From assembly GCA_031213475.1 (NCBI GenBank), contig JARUPZ010000019.1, positions 4,269,901-4,333,900 on the forward strand: a DNA stretch of 64,000 bases, read 5' to 3'. The translations under genes were made by a program, and so were the position numbers. Shown piece by piece: positions 48,001 to 61,800 of the stretch. Source of the DNA: Nereocystis luetkeana. Its lineage: Eukaryota > Sar > Phaeophyceae > Laminariales > Laminariaceae. The notes beneath the pieces were generated by a model that was not told where the DNA came from, made no database searches, and worked only from the letters and a program-made list of their open reading frames with translations. Every line of letters starts with the position of its first letter. Position 1 is the first letter of the stretch.

Positions 48001-51000
48001 GTGAGGATGGCGGTGAGGGTAGGGTGGGGCTCGAAGGTCGGCTTGTCCGCCCTTGGAAAGAGTTACGCAACCGCTAGAAAAACGCGTTTGGGTCCGAGCG
48101 TTTGCCATGTACCCCGCTGACACTCGTGGTACGTAGTGTTTTGGTTTTTTCCGTGTGCGGTACGGTCATCCCCACGTCGCGACGGTCGCACTTCCGAAAG
48201 CAACTGTATCACAGCAGCAACTTCAACCATTCTCTGGTAGCTCTGGGTTGGCCGTTCTTTGGTTATTTGACCCCAGCCCCCCCCCCCCCTCTTGAGGGGG
48301 AGGGCGGGGGGTACGGTATCTGCTTCCCACGAAGGTTAACCCCTTCGGAGAAACTGCGCTCAAATTTTTGGAAACAACCTACTTGAAAATACAGTGGGGT
48401 ATTGTTTTGCACTGCGGTAAAATAGTTGGTCCATATACAGCTGCTATATATTTGATACTGTAGATCAATTCGGTTTGTGCCATAAATCAGTCGATGTCGA
48501 CTCCGACCACTCTCCCTCCGACGCGGGCTTACCAGGTGCCTTGCCTCCGGGGCTGGGTGCACACGAGGGTGCGCACGGGGCAGGCATTGATGGGAGCCGA
48601 ACCGGTCTCTTCAGGGGGCCATCAGCAACCGCGGGAGTCGGTGACACCGCTGGCGATACCGCGGTACACCGGTGAGGACGGCCCGTTCCCGACTCTATCG
48701 GCATCCCACGACGCTCTCCAGGGCACCCGCCGCATCTGCCGCTTCTACGCAATTATGTGCGACGGTGTTGGTGGTGGTGAAAGGAATAAACAGGGGTTGA
48801 AGCAGAGAAATGGCGCGGTTTTTCACCATGGTAGTGGTGGTGGTGATGGTGGTGGTGGTGGTGGTGGTGGCGGCGGCGGCGGCGGCGGCGGTGGGGGCGG
48901 TAGCGGCAAGTCTTATCGAGGTGGGCGATGCCATAACTCGGATTGGGTCGGCGCGCGCCTCGTGGCAGTCATGGTGGAAGAAGGCTACGGGGCGGAGGAT
49001 CTCGAGCACGCGCCGCTTGGGTTCGTCCTGCCGCTTCTCGAGCTGCTGCACGCGGCGAGCGGCCAAGCGCTCGTGGAGTGGCCGGCACGAGCGCAAGAAC
49101 TGGTGGGTCGGCAAGACCTAAGCGCGCTGCGTCGCATGCTCAAGGCTAGTGGTGGCGGAGGCTTGCAAGAGAGGGGGCACCGCCAGGGGACAGCGAGGAG
49201 GGCGGAGGACGGAAACGAGGAGGAGGAGGAGGAGGAGGAGGAGGAGGAGGAGGAGGAGAGCATAGGCGAGAGTGGGGGGTACTGGGCCAGAGGAAGGATT
49301 AGCGGTAGCGGGGCGGGAGGGAGGGACTCCACGGGCGGAGGAGCGGCGGGAAACGGCAGCGCGGCAGGTGGCGGTGGCGGCGGTGGTGGCCGCGGAAGCG
49401 GCGGTGGTGGTGGTGGTGGTGGTGGTGGTGGTGGTGGTAGCAGTTCGGCCGCGGCTGCCGGTGGTGGTGGTGGTGGCGGCGGGGAGGCGGCTGACCTTGA
49501 CGGCTTGTCGTGGGTGGACGACCTGTCGTCGCTCCGATTCGGTCGCGACCGGCGGGTGAGGGAGGCTTGCCGGCTCGTGCGCGGGTCGCGGCCGGTTCGG
49601 TTCCACGTGGAGAGGTCCCCGGAGTCCAGCGACCACGACCACCAGCAGCGGCAGCAGGCGCGGCTGCTCCAGTTGGCCATGCGCACCCTGGCGGGGCCCG
49701 TCGGGCGCGGCATGCTCACGCTCGGCACGCTGGCCCCGCTCCTGGCCGAGCCCCTGCCGATACCCCCGCTGTGTCTCGCCGGGCGCATCCGCAAGCCCGC
49801 GGACGTTGTCGTCAACCTCGATTTGGCCGCGGCGGCCGTATCTCCCGACACTACCGCGTGGGCGGAGTTCCACAACGGTGTCGCGGCGGGGCTGAGGCTG
49901 CAGCACGAGTGGGGATCGGGTCGGGGGTCCGGGGGCGCCGGGGGGAAGGGGAAGGGAAAGGGTGGCACCGGTGGCGAGTACGGACGTGCCACCGGCGGGT
50001 TCGGGGAGGGTGGTGTCAGCAGGACGTGGATCACGTACAACCGGCCGGCGGGTGGGGGCGCCAACAATGCCCACGGCGGGCTGCTGATGGCGCTCGGGCT
50101 GCAGGGGCACCTGTCCTCCCTGGCGATGACTGATGTGTTCGAATATCTCACTCTCGGGCAGGAGAGCACGACCGTCGGGGTGCTCCTGGGGATGGCGGCC
50201 GCCCGGAGGGGATCGGCAGACCTGTCGACCCACAAGGTAAAAAACCCCCCACAAAACTAAGGTAAGCTACGGGTGCTGCCCTCCGTGGCGGCAGCAGGGA
50301 AGCCATTTTTGTTGTTTTGTTGTCTTGGCTAGGGTAGGGACCGGGCGGATGCGGGGGGGGGCGGGGTCGCGCGGCAAGCAGCAAAAGCCAGGAACAAGCC
50401 GGTGTGATGTTTTTGGTGTTGCAGAGGGTAAGGGGCCAGAGGGGAGCGGGGGTGCGTGCGCCGCGTGGTAGTAGGAAGTGCAGAAGAGGCAGCAGCAGCC
50501 GCAGCGGCGTGAGTAGTCGCGGTGCAAGCCATGCCATCGGGTCAGCGGTACGTCTGACGAGGAGAAATGGTGCCACACAAAAGACTGGCTTCCTGTTTTC
50601 ATCGGAGAAGAGCAGGGCAGGCAAGCGCTTCATCGCTTCCGCGCCTTCCCTTCGTTTATGCCTCCCTCCCTCCTTCCCCTCCCTCCCTCCCTCCCTCCCT
50701 CCCTCCCTCCCTCCCTCCGTCCCTCCCACTGCCCCTCCCTGGCTGCGCCTACCGCCGAGTGCGCTTTTCGCCGCGACAGATGCTCTGCCTTCACGTGCCC
50801 AGCCTCCTCCCTCACCCCTTCGCGGACATGGACACGAGCAGCGTCACTCAGGCGGCTGCTCTCGCCGGGGTGGGGCTTCTTTATCAGGTGAGTCAGAGGC
50901 AAAAGAACGGCGTGCGACCGCCGCTGCGCGGTGGAACAGGATCGCTGACCGCGCGGTAGCGGCTGCGATAGCGATGCGATGCCGGTGGCGGTGGGATTGG

Positions 51001-54000
51001 TTGTGGCGGCGGTAGCGGCGGCGGTGGTGGTGGCGGTGGCGGTGGCGGTACCTGTGGCGGTGGCGATGGTGGTGGTGGTACCGGTGCCGGTGGTGGTGGT
51101 ACCGGTGCCGGTGGTGGTGCGGCTGCAGTGGCGGTGGCGGTGGCGGTGGCGGTGACGGTGACAGAATGGTAGCGGTAGCGATATTGCTAGTGTCTGGTGT
51201 CCTGGGCAGCAGAGGTTCTTTCATGACATATGGTAGCGGGAGCGATAACGCTAGTGTCTAGTGTCCCGGGCAGCAGAGCTTCTTCCGCAATAGAGAATCG
51301 TGACGCGTACGCGCAAGTCGCGGGTTCTGTCTGGAGGGGGAGAGGTCGTGCCGGGGCGCCGGTATCGATTTTTTGCTGCATCTGCGGTAAGCTGCAGCTG
51401 CAGCTGCAGCGGCGGCGGCGGAAGCCAGGGAGCGACCAAGCGCGCGGGACGCTCAGAGCTGAAGAGAAGGCGAGCGCTCTCGACCAACACGACGCGTCGC
51501 CGGGGGAACGGGGAGGGAGGGCGTCAGAGTCTGGTGAAACGGGTCGAGATGTCGACCATGATGGAAGCTGACCCCCCTGCTTCTCCCGCCACCGCCCCCC
51601 CCCCCCCCCCCCCGCGGTCCTTTCCTTCCTCCGCTTGTACAGGGGACCTCGCATCGGCTCATGACCGAGTTTCTCCTGGGCGAAATGGGGAGGTAGGAGA
51701 ACCACGCATGTGTGATATGGGGGAGCGGGGCGCGGGGTGTTCGGGGAGGGAGGGCGGGGCAGGGTGTCAACAGACGCATGTGTTGTTGAGATCGTGCCTA
51801 CAGTTTTGCGCGTTTTGGCTTTCGCCTTTTGGTATCACCGGGAGTAAACAAAGAGCAGTTGCGCTGCGTACTCGTAGCGTTGCTTTGCGCCACGTTTGCG
51901 TGGCGTGTCGCCGTCGGACTTGTGCGACAGTCTCCTATACAGTACATCGGTGTGATGTACCGTGATGAAAAAAGAAAGAGCGCCTACTTTGCACAGGTCA
52001 CGGAGGGGTGGTGCGATCGTTTTTGAGCGCTCGGGTTTTTTCCGGATGAGGGGAAGGTTAAGGTTGCCAATACCGAACAAGAACCGAATAAGCCGTTTTC
52101 GGAAAGATCTGGTCCAGAGCCTTCCGAAAAATGTACGCTAGAGTGTTCTGTTCGACGTTGGCACCCTCTTTGCCGTTGTCGGGGATAAAGCGAGCGCTGA
52201 AGAACGATCGCTCTTTAGAGGCGTTCTACGATAAAAGTTCGCCCTAATTTTTCCGATGCTCCTCACTCAAGGAGCTCCTTATCTCAACCAAAAACTGATA
52301 AATCAAATTGGATCCCGATGAATATATATCATGGCCCCGAGTATAAAAAACGTCATTTTTCGAGATAATATTGGCATTCCGACGATTATGGGTTAAGGAG
52401 CCCCGTCATTCAGAACATATTTTAGCGGAAATGTGCTACCTCTATACCGTAGAACGAGCGCTCTTTACGGTAATGCCTCCCGCCTATCCCTGAAAACGCG
52501 ACGCACTCCGTTCAGGCATTATAGGGACGCGAGGGTCTATGGTCATACGACTACGGCCAAGCATGGAATGAGTACCCCTCCCACCCCGACCCCCACCCTG
52601 CCTCCGGTGAAGTGTGACGTGCAACAATCCCGCTCCCCTGGTTCCATGAATACGAATGCCTCCGTGCCAGCGGTGGCTTTTCAGTTTTTTCCAAGCATTC
52701 TGTTGTAGCAGACCGCGATTTGGCCCCCCCTTTGGCTGACCTCCCACGTACACTATTTTACGGGGCACCATAGTAAATGGGACCAGATATTGTCAGTAAA
52801 AAATAGGTAAATATATTGTTTTTTTGTGTGTAGGTTCTGTTTAATATGGTCCCCCGTAACAGAATCAGCGCAACAAGGCCAATCGAGGCATTTTGATGCG
52901 CCCCCCAAAAGGCCGGTCTCCTTATATGATGGCACCATCTCTTTTTAGTTTTTGGTGATATTTTTTCCCCGTGGACTGTCTGTCTTCCGCGTCGGCCGTG
53001 CGCGGCGGTTATCATTTTTTGTTTGTTTTTGTTTTTTGTTTGTGGTCTTTGTAGGTCTCCGTGCAGCGACCGCTTCGCCGATCGAGAAGGTTACGCCCTT
53101 GCCTGCGGCCTCTCTCTGGGGATGATCAACCTCGGCAAAGGTGCCAGCGGGGGCATGGCGGGTGTGGCAGACCTTAAGCTCGAGCAGCAGCTGCACCGGT
53201 GAGTTGGGATGCTGGAGAGTGAGGGGGCGGGAGGAAGGGGTGTGCTCGATATCATGCATGGCCGCAGTCGTCTTACCATAGACCCTCGCACCCCTACAAA
53301 ATCCCGGGACGGAGCGCGTTGAGTTTTCACCGACCAGGCTGACATTTGCTTCGCACCAAGCGCGAAAGCGAAACGTTAGGTGTCCGGCGAGTCGCATGGA
53401 GGGTGCGCTGCGCCCTACTAAGAACCGCTTGTGCGGCTGACTTGCAAATGGATGACAGCTTCAATGAGGAGGGGGGGGAGGAGACGTAATGGCGTTCCCA
53501 GGCGTTCTTGGGGGCGTTTTTGTTGTTGTTGTTGCGACCACCGGGAGGGGAGGGGGGCGGACATGTTTTTCGACCTGACCCACATACTTGACTTTAAACC
53601 CTAACTCTGTAACCGGTACCCTCACCCTTACGGTTTGGGGGAAATTATCAGAATATCGGCAGTACTGAGGAGTTACCCCTGAGCCCTAACAACCCTAAGC
53701 TTACGACCGCCTGAGAATTTTCTCAGAATGAAACTGTACTAAGGAGTTTGTGAAGAATAGCTCGGGCATGCCATAAGCACGCGTATGGGGGAAGGGGTGT
53801 GTGTAGGTGCGCGCGCGGGGGGTGAGTGGTGTGTGATAGCGGGGGTCTGTTCTTGCGTTGGTGTTTGCACTTGCCAACGCTCGCGTGGGACTCTGCTTGA
53901 GTGTGCCGCAACAGTACGCGTAGCAAGGGTGGTAACTGGTGTGGGTCTCCGGAAGTTTCCCGGCCGAGTCCGAGAACGCCGAGCGCGGTCTGCGCCCGCT

Positions 54001-55626
54001 CATGAGGTACGTACTGTTTTTTTTTTCCGGCGGTAGATTGACAACAGTAAGAAACTTAAACGACAACAACAGCAATAACGACACTCCTCGCCACCACCAC
54101 ACCACCGCCACCACGCCACCACCACCACGATCACCCACCTACCCACCCCGGTGACCCCAAAACGGAAACTCCAATCCAAACCTCTTTCACTCCCCCTCTC
54201 CCAACCCAACCCAAACCCAACCCAACCCAAACCCAACCCAAACCCAACCCCCAACCCAACCCAACCCAACCCAACCCAACCCAACCCAACCCAACTCAAC
54301 CCAACCCAACCCAACCCAAACCCAACCCAACCCAACCCCACCCCCAACCGAACCCAACCCAACCCAACCCAACCCAACCCACCCCACCCCACCCCACCCC
54401 ACCCCAACGCAACCCAACCCAACCCCCAGCTACATGAGCGGGGGCCAAGACCTCACCGCGTCCGGCGCAGGCGGCAGCGACCCCTCCGGCAACAGCAATC
54501 GCGGCGGAGCCCCGGGGCGGGGGGGCGGTAGTCGCACCGGCGGCAGCAGCAGTGGTGGTGGCGGCGGCGGCGGCGGCAGCGGCGGAGCTAACGGCCACGA
54601 GTCTTCGGGGCCTAGCCGCATCAGCCCCGGCGAATATGTGAACACCGATGTCACCGCGCCGGCTGCGCTTGTGGCCCTGGCTCTCATCCACGTGCGGTCG
54701 GGGGATAGGGCGCTGGCGGAGAGGCTGGCGCTGCCCCAGACCTACTTCCAGCTGGACTACGTGCGGCCAGAGCAGCTGCTGCTGAGGGTGGTGGTCAGGG
54801 GGCTAGTGATGTGGGACGAGGTTTTTCCGACCCAGGAGTGGGTGGATGCTCAGGTGAGGGATGGGGGGGGGGGGAGGAGAGAGAAAGAGGGAGGCAGGGA
54901 GGGAGCGAAGATTGCTGCAGTGCTGTAGCGTTACCTCTAGTGTGCGGTATATTTTCAGGGCAAGGGTTTTGTTTGGTCGATTCTTGCTTCGGCTCAGTCC
55001 TGTTTTTTTTCGAACTGCGTCGTCTCTCATTCTCAGTTTTTTTCGGGTGAAATAGCTATTAACAGATTGTGTTTGTTATGTTTTCCTTCTCGCGTAGTTT
55101 CTGCGTCGTGACTGATGTAACGCCAGGCTTACCTGTTCGGTTAATGTCATGCGTCGTATGTAGATCGGCTACGCGTTACATGATGCACAACCGTGCCGTG
55201 CGCGAACGAACTCAACTGGACAGTCTTGCCTATTCTTCACCTCCCCCACACCTCCCCCTCCTCCCCTCCCCTTCCCCCTTCCCCCTTCCCCCTCCCCCTC
55301 CCCCCTCCCCCTTCCCCTTCCCTCCCCTATCGCAGATACCGGAGGTAGTGAGTGTCGAGTACGCCAGGTTGCACGAGCCCCTCCCTGAGGAACTCGCTTC
55401 CGTGGTTGATCGCCAGACGGTGAGGCAGGCCCACGCAAACATCATCGCGGGGGCTTGCCTCTGCCTCGGCCTACGGTTCGCGGGGACCGCAGACGAGCAG
55501 GCCCGGGAAACCGTGCTCAGCCGCGTCAGGTAAGGCAAGGCCAGGCCAGGCCACCCGGGGCAAGGCCGTGTGGTGTGGTGTTGTGTGTTTGTGTTGTTTG
55601 GATTTGTCTTCTGCACTGCCGGAGCT

Positions 55627-55660
<34 letters not shown>

Positions 55661-55934
55661 AGCGGAAGTAGTTTTTGTTATTTTGTTCGTTGTGTTGGTA
55701 CTTCCTCGTTATATCTCCTCCGGTTGGTTGGTTTCTTTTCTCATTCCTTTCCTCGCGTGAGCTTGAGCGTGAGCGTAAGTGGGCATGTGTTTTTTTCGCA
55801 ACAAAGAGTGCGCAGCGCGTCGTTGTTGATGCTGGTGGTGGTGCTAGTGTTGTTGGGTGTTGGGTGTTGTTTTTGTCGTCCCTAGAGGACGCACGGTGTT
55901 GGTGCTGCACCGGTCGCACGCACAGACCGTGCGA

Positions 55935-55968
<34 letters not shown>

Positions 55969-58805
55969 CTATCTCATCATCAGGCGGACGAGACTCACCC
56001 CCGCCCTGACAAAGGGGGGGGGGGGGCGAGGAAGAGACACACCCAATCACCTTAGCCTTACCGGCGAGGTCACTATAAACGCAATGCCTTTCCCCCCCCC
56101 CTACCCCTCCCCCTCCCTAATCCCCTCTCTCCCCCCATCGAGTACCCCCCCCATCCCCCCGCCTCCCGCCCAACTGTTGGAGGTGTCTATATTAATTATA
56201 GGAGTAGGAACGGTGCTCCGCCTCGATATGGATGCGCGATCAATGGGCTAATTACTGAGGCAAGCAACACATGAGTACCCCCCACACACACACCTAATAT
56301 ACTCGAGGTACATATTGATGAGTTGACAGCAGCAGTCGAAGCAGCATAGCGGGAGCCACGGCGGGGGAAGATACCGCATCGGGATTGATGTTTGCGGGTG
56401 GATGACTTGGTGGGGATATCAGGAACACTCGAAGGAATGCAGAAACAAGCAGAGAAGAATACAGTAGGAGATGGAGGGTGACGGCGAACGTAGAGAAGTG
56501 CGCAGTACTTGTATGTAACGAAGATAAGGTGAACTCGGTGATTTTCAGTTGGAAGTGGGGAAAAGATGAAGTACCGATCGTGGACCAGTATATGTACCTT
56601 GGCGCAGATATCTCAACGGGCTGCTCTTGGGATGCACACATAGCAAAAGTAATAGGAAAGGGTAAATCGCACGCAGGCAAGGTGGATGCGATCCTAACAA
56701 ACTCGCACCTTGACACCAGGATTAAGAGATGTATCCTGACGAATGTGACGGATAGTACCAAAGCTAGAATACGCAAGAGACATATGGCACGGGCACGCGA
56801 AGCTCGTGAAACAGTCGGAAACAGCACAGATGACAGCAGCTAAAAAAATGTTGGGATTGCGCAAGTACGAACTAGTGATACAGTACTAAGAGCAGAACTG
56901 GGAATGCACCCACTTGAGACAAACAAAGGGACGAGAAAGTTGAAATGGCGATGTATGGTAAGGAACATACATGCCGAAAAAAGAGGTTGCCAACCGTCGT
57001 TGATAGCGCTGTACGGGAGAAAGTAACAAAAGGGCGAGCTGGAGTGAGGTGGGATAGCGTAGTCGAGAAGGTGTGGAAGGATGTATGATAGGAGGGAACC
57101 AAGAAGAGGTGATGCCCGCAGAGAACTCTGGGAGGTACAAGACAGAAGTAGAAAAGAGGATAGAAAGAAGAGAGAGGCTAGCGCCAAGAAATATTGTGAA
57201 CATGGCGAAACACGTGGAGATATACCGGGGGGTTAAGCGAAGGGATAGGAATGAAAGGGTATTTGCACGACCGAATGGACTTGGCGAAAACGCCGAAAAG
57301 GCGATTTTTTGTAGGGGGCCTGGACCTGCCAGGAAAAAGAAAGAGGTATACCAGTAGCCGGGAGGACGAGGAGGTAGGTGCACCGATGTGCCCGCGTGGC
57401 AACGCAATGGAGAGTAGAACTCACATGCCAGGGTACTATTACGGGGGACCATAGTTAATAGGACCTATGGTATACATAAAAACCTATATATTTAACCATT
57501 TTTACTAACAATATTTGGTCCTATTAACTATGGTCCCCCGTAATAGGAGAATGTGAAATATACAAGGAGGAACGGGATGTGTTAGAAGAGGAGATGAGGG
57601 AAATAGACGAATGTGACATGGAGGAGTTTGACACACTAGATAGCAGCGAGAAAACGATCGCTATCCTAGGGAAAAGATGATAGATGGTGACCATGGGCGG
57701 CGAAACACGAACGGGATACGACTAGCGAAAAGTTTCTATGCAACATATGGCAACAACGTATTGAGCTCCCAAAGGTTGGGGGTGTCTCTAGTAGGAGTAG
57801 GAACGGTGCTCCGTCTCGAAAGCGATGCGTGGTCAATGGTCAAATGATTAAGGCAAGCAACAAACGAGTACGCCCCCCCCCCCCCCCCCCCCACTCTCCC
57901 TCCTTCCGTCCTCCTCATGCGTACCGTCCCTCCCTCCGTCCGCCTCTCGGGGCGACAACCCCCCCCCCCCCCCCCCCCTCCTCGGGAGCAGGCACTTCAA
58001 GCGCCTCAGGGACTCCCTAGGGGGTGGGGGTGGTGGGGGCGGCGGCGGGGGCGGAGGCGGAGGCGGAATGGGGGGGGGGAGGGATCCCTTCGTGACGGCC
58101 CGAAGGCCCGAGCGACCCGTCTTGGAGATGTGCCTGTCGACGGCGGTGACAGCGCTCGGCATGATCATGGCGGGGACGGGGGACCTGGAGTGCTTGAGGC
58201 TGATGCGGGAGCTGCGCGGCCGAGTGGAGGGAGAGGTGAGGGCTACGAGCTATCTGTCGTGCTGTAGGGGAGCGGGAAGGGGGGGGGGGGGGGTCGGGGT
58301 CGGGGGTGGGGTCGGTTGGAGGGCGGTTGGAGGAGGGGAAGGGGTTGGGGGTGAAGGGGAAGGGGTTGGGGGTAGAGCGGGGGGGGGGGGGAGAGGTCGA
58401 GGGGTAGCGGCGGAGGAGGGGGGGGGGGGCTTGCAGGAGGGGAGACGAGGAGGAGGTGAGGGGGGCAGGGGGGGGGGTTCTCGTGCCATTCATAACCGTA
58501 CACGCTCGAATTCCTACAATGCCGGGACGGAGCACGCCGGTTTTTTTTTTGCCGACCAGGCAAACATTGACATGCTTGGCACCAAAGCTCGAAGCGAAGC
58601 GTGAGCTGCTTCCTGCTATTCAAGCAATGAAAGGGTGAGCTGCTTCCTGATATTCAAGAACCGCTTGTGAGGCGGACTTTCTTGCCCACGGATGACACCG
58701 TCGGAGCAGTTTAGTCATTTTCTTGGAGGGGGGGCGGGACTGGGTCTATAAGAGGAGAGGTTGGAGGTAGAGGGGGGGGGTGGGGGGAGGGGCCGAGGGG
58801 TGGCT

Positions 58806-58844
<39 letters not shown>

Positions 58845-61800
58845 GTACTCGATAGGAGAGATGTACTCGATCTCATGCATGGCCGTAGTCGTATGATCAT
58901 AGACCCTCGCATCCCTACAATGCCGGGACGGAGCATGTCGGGTTTTCACCGACCAGGCAGATATTGCTTGCACCAAGCGCGAAACGCCGTGAGGTGTCTG
59001 GCGAGTCGCATGAAGGGTGAGCTGCATCCTACTAAGAACCGCTTTTGAGGCGGACTTGCATATGGACGACAGCTTCAATAAGTTGATTTCCGGTGTAGGC
59101 ATTTCCAGAGACAGCAATGGGAATACTATATAACTGCCTCTTGGGTGCCTTACCTTGAACACTACGTGATACGATCATTCCCAATTGCGCGAAGTAAAGG
59201 TTCTTTGCCTCGCACAAATTATCTAACTCGACAACCAGCTGTGGGCGACCGCCAAAAAACAAACAAACAAAAAAACGGTACCCTCGTTGTCTAGCTCACG
59301 TAGTGAGCGGCATGTTTTACAGTGTCGTTGCCAACCGACGCCAACCCAACCTATATAAAATAGGGGGGGGGGGGGTGGCAGGGGGGGGGGTGTACTCGAT
59401 AGGAGGTATGTACTCGATCTCGTGCATGGCCGTAGTCGTATGACCATAGACCCTCGTATCCCTACAATGCCGGGACGGAGCACGTCGGGTTTTCATTGAC
59501 TAGGCAGACATTGATTGCACCAAGCGCGAAGCGAAACGTAAGCTGTCCGGCGAGTCGCATGAAGGGTGAGCTGCATCCTGGCAAGAACCGCTTGTGAGGT
59601 GGGACTTGCACATGAATGACAGCTTCAATGAGTTAATTTAAATTCCGATGTTGGCCAGTTCCAGAGACAGCAGTGGGAGCACTATGTGCGTGCCTCTTGG
59701 GGTGCATTACCATAAACACTGGTACGTGATACGATCACATCCCTCTTGTGCGCAGTGAATGTTTTTCCACCCCACTCGTGTGTGATCTAACTCGACCACC
59801 AGCTGTGACCGACCGCCAAAAAAAACAAAAAAACGGTACCCTGGTTGTCTACAGTAGCTCAAGTAGTGAACGGCATGTTTTTACAGTGTCGTTGCCAACT
59901 GGCGCCAACCCAACTTATATCATATATAGGGGGTGGCGGGGAGTTCACAGGAGGGGGGGTCGAGGAAAGAGGTAGGGGGAGGGGGGGTTTACAGGAGAGG
60001 GGTAGGGGGAGGAGGAGAGGGAGGGGGGGAAGAGGGCGTTCAGTGATGTGAGGTCTTGTTTTGAGCCGAAGGCCGATTGGTCGGTCTCCTCTGTCAGAGG
60101 AGTAGGTAGTGGTGGCGGCACGGAGGCGCTACACGGGGCGCGACGGTAGGGCGCTCTTTTTTTTTTCCGTGACGCCGTGTGCAACTGCTGGACCTGAAAA
60201 AACGTATCGAGGGTTGCAGGCTGTGTCCGTCGGGCCTGGCGACACCTACTCATTCCCCCCCCCCCCCCCCCCCCCCCCCCTCCTTTTGAGGTGCAGCTGA
60301 CGAAGTGCACACAGGTTTTCGTGGATAAGATTAATTTTACATATAATTTGGGGGGGGGGGGGGAAGGGTGTCCTCATTATCATGCATGGCCGTAGTCGTA
60401 TGACCATAGACCCTCGCATCCCTACAATGCCGGGACGGAGCATGTCCGATTTTCACCGACCAGGCAGAAGGGGGGGGGGCGGGGGGGGGGATTTTCAGCC
60501 GTAAGGAGGTTACACACGTTGGACACGTCACGACTTATCTACCTACAGATGGATCATCTACAGATAGATCATCTAGATCCTAACCGGACGCTCTGAGGTG
60601 CAGCTCTGCAGATCTGTGGAAGTACCTATTCAACCCAGGGAAACGTTGTCCTGCTACAGCAGCAGAGCATGCAGAGTATGCGGCTCCTACCCAGAAACGC
60701 GAGCTATCAACAGATCATACGGACCAGAAAGTATCTCCGCTCTGAAGGAGCTAGATCATGTCCGTGGGAACCGGCGATCTGACAGGCGTGTGAAAAAATT
60801 GCCACGTTTGGAGCTGCGCCGACGTTTTTTTTTGGGGGGGGAACAAACTATTACGGGGGACCATAGTTAATAGGACCGAATATTGTTAGTAGTAAAAATG
60901 GTTAAATATATACCCTGGTAGGTTTTTATGCATTCCCTAGGTCCTGTTAACTATGGTCCCCCGTAATACTGTAACTTGGATCAGAGTGGGATAGTTTTGC
61001 AGTCGCTGCGAAGGGTTGAGCGTAGTGCTGGTAAATGTAGCACCCATGGGCTGCCGTGAGTAAGCGAGCGAGCGAGTGAGTGCGCGGTTCGAGCCCCCCC
61101 GATGACTACTGTGCGGCGCGTTTCTCTAGATGTGAGATCGCTTTCTATTATTTATGGCAAGAATCCCGGTTTTCCTCGATTTTTTCCTCGTTTTTTTTCC
61201 AGATTTTTCCTCGGTTTTTTCTTTTTAAGATCGTGGCAAGAATGCACGGGGTGCTCCGAGTACCTGGGAGTAAATCAAAATGTTTCTGAGAGAGAACGGT
61301 CTAGGCACTTCGTGTACTCGCAGTATGTTGGGGTTTTATGTACTGAGGGATACTGCGAGTACTCGCAGCATCTTCCGAGATTCGGTCCTGCTGTGCTCAA
61401 CACTGTGGAATACTGCTGTGCTTGGAGTCTTTTCAGGGCGTCATGCGGGTACTGCCGAGTACTGGCAGTGCTTCGTCCTTTGGTACTGCGAGTACTCGGA
61501 GTATCGAAATACTCTCAATATGCGCAATATGTCCGGGGTATGAACTATACTTCGACCATCTGTATGTGCACCGTTTCGATCATTCCGTCTCCCTTTTTTT
61601 TTCCCCCAGAAATCATTCACGGATGGTCCCACGAGTGGGAGTTGGAGCAAGATTGCTTTCGGGGGGGGGGGGGAGGGGGGGGGGAGCTGGAGTATTTTAA
61701 GCACTGGCAGTATTTCGGGAGTATATACTGCGAGTACTGGCAGTATTTACCGGATCAATACTCTTAATACTCTTGGGTAAGCTGGAGTACTTCAAGTACT

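Noticed and set aside
44635-48120. APC1 exon 1 continuing to the stop at 48118
   Set aside because: After AAG at 48000 there is a good donor and similarity to APC1 stops; the next exon resumes in phase at 48491.
48528-48540. TTACCAGGTGCC at a possible APC1 acceptor as a micro-insertion creating a splice site
   Set aside because: Not an exact TACCAGGTA word and no duplicate copy to compare; it may be a chance match.
48985-50254. Minus-strand frames of 378 and 416 codons
   Set aside because: Shadows of APC1 exon 2; rich in Pro/Ser runs opposite Gly runs.
54187-54428. Interstitial telomere array
   Set aside because: The unit is AACCC, not the TTTAGGG/CCCTAAA type expected in algae and plants.
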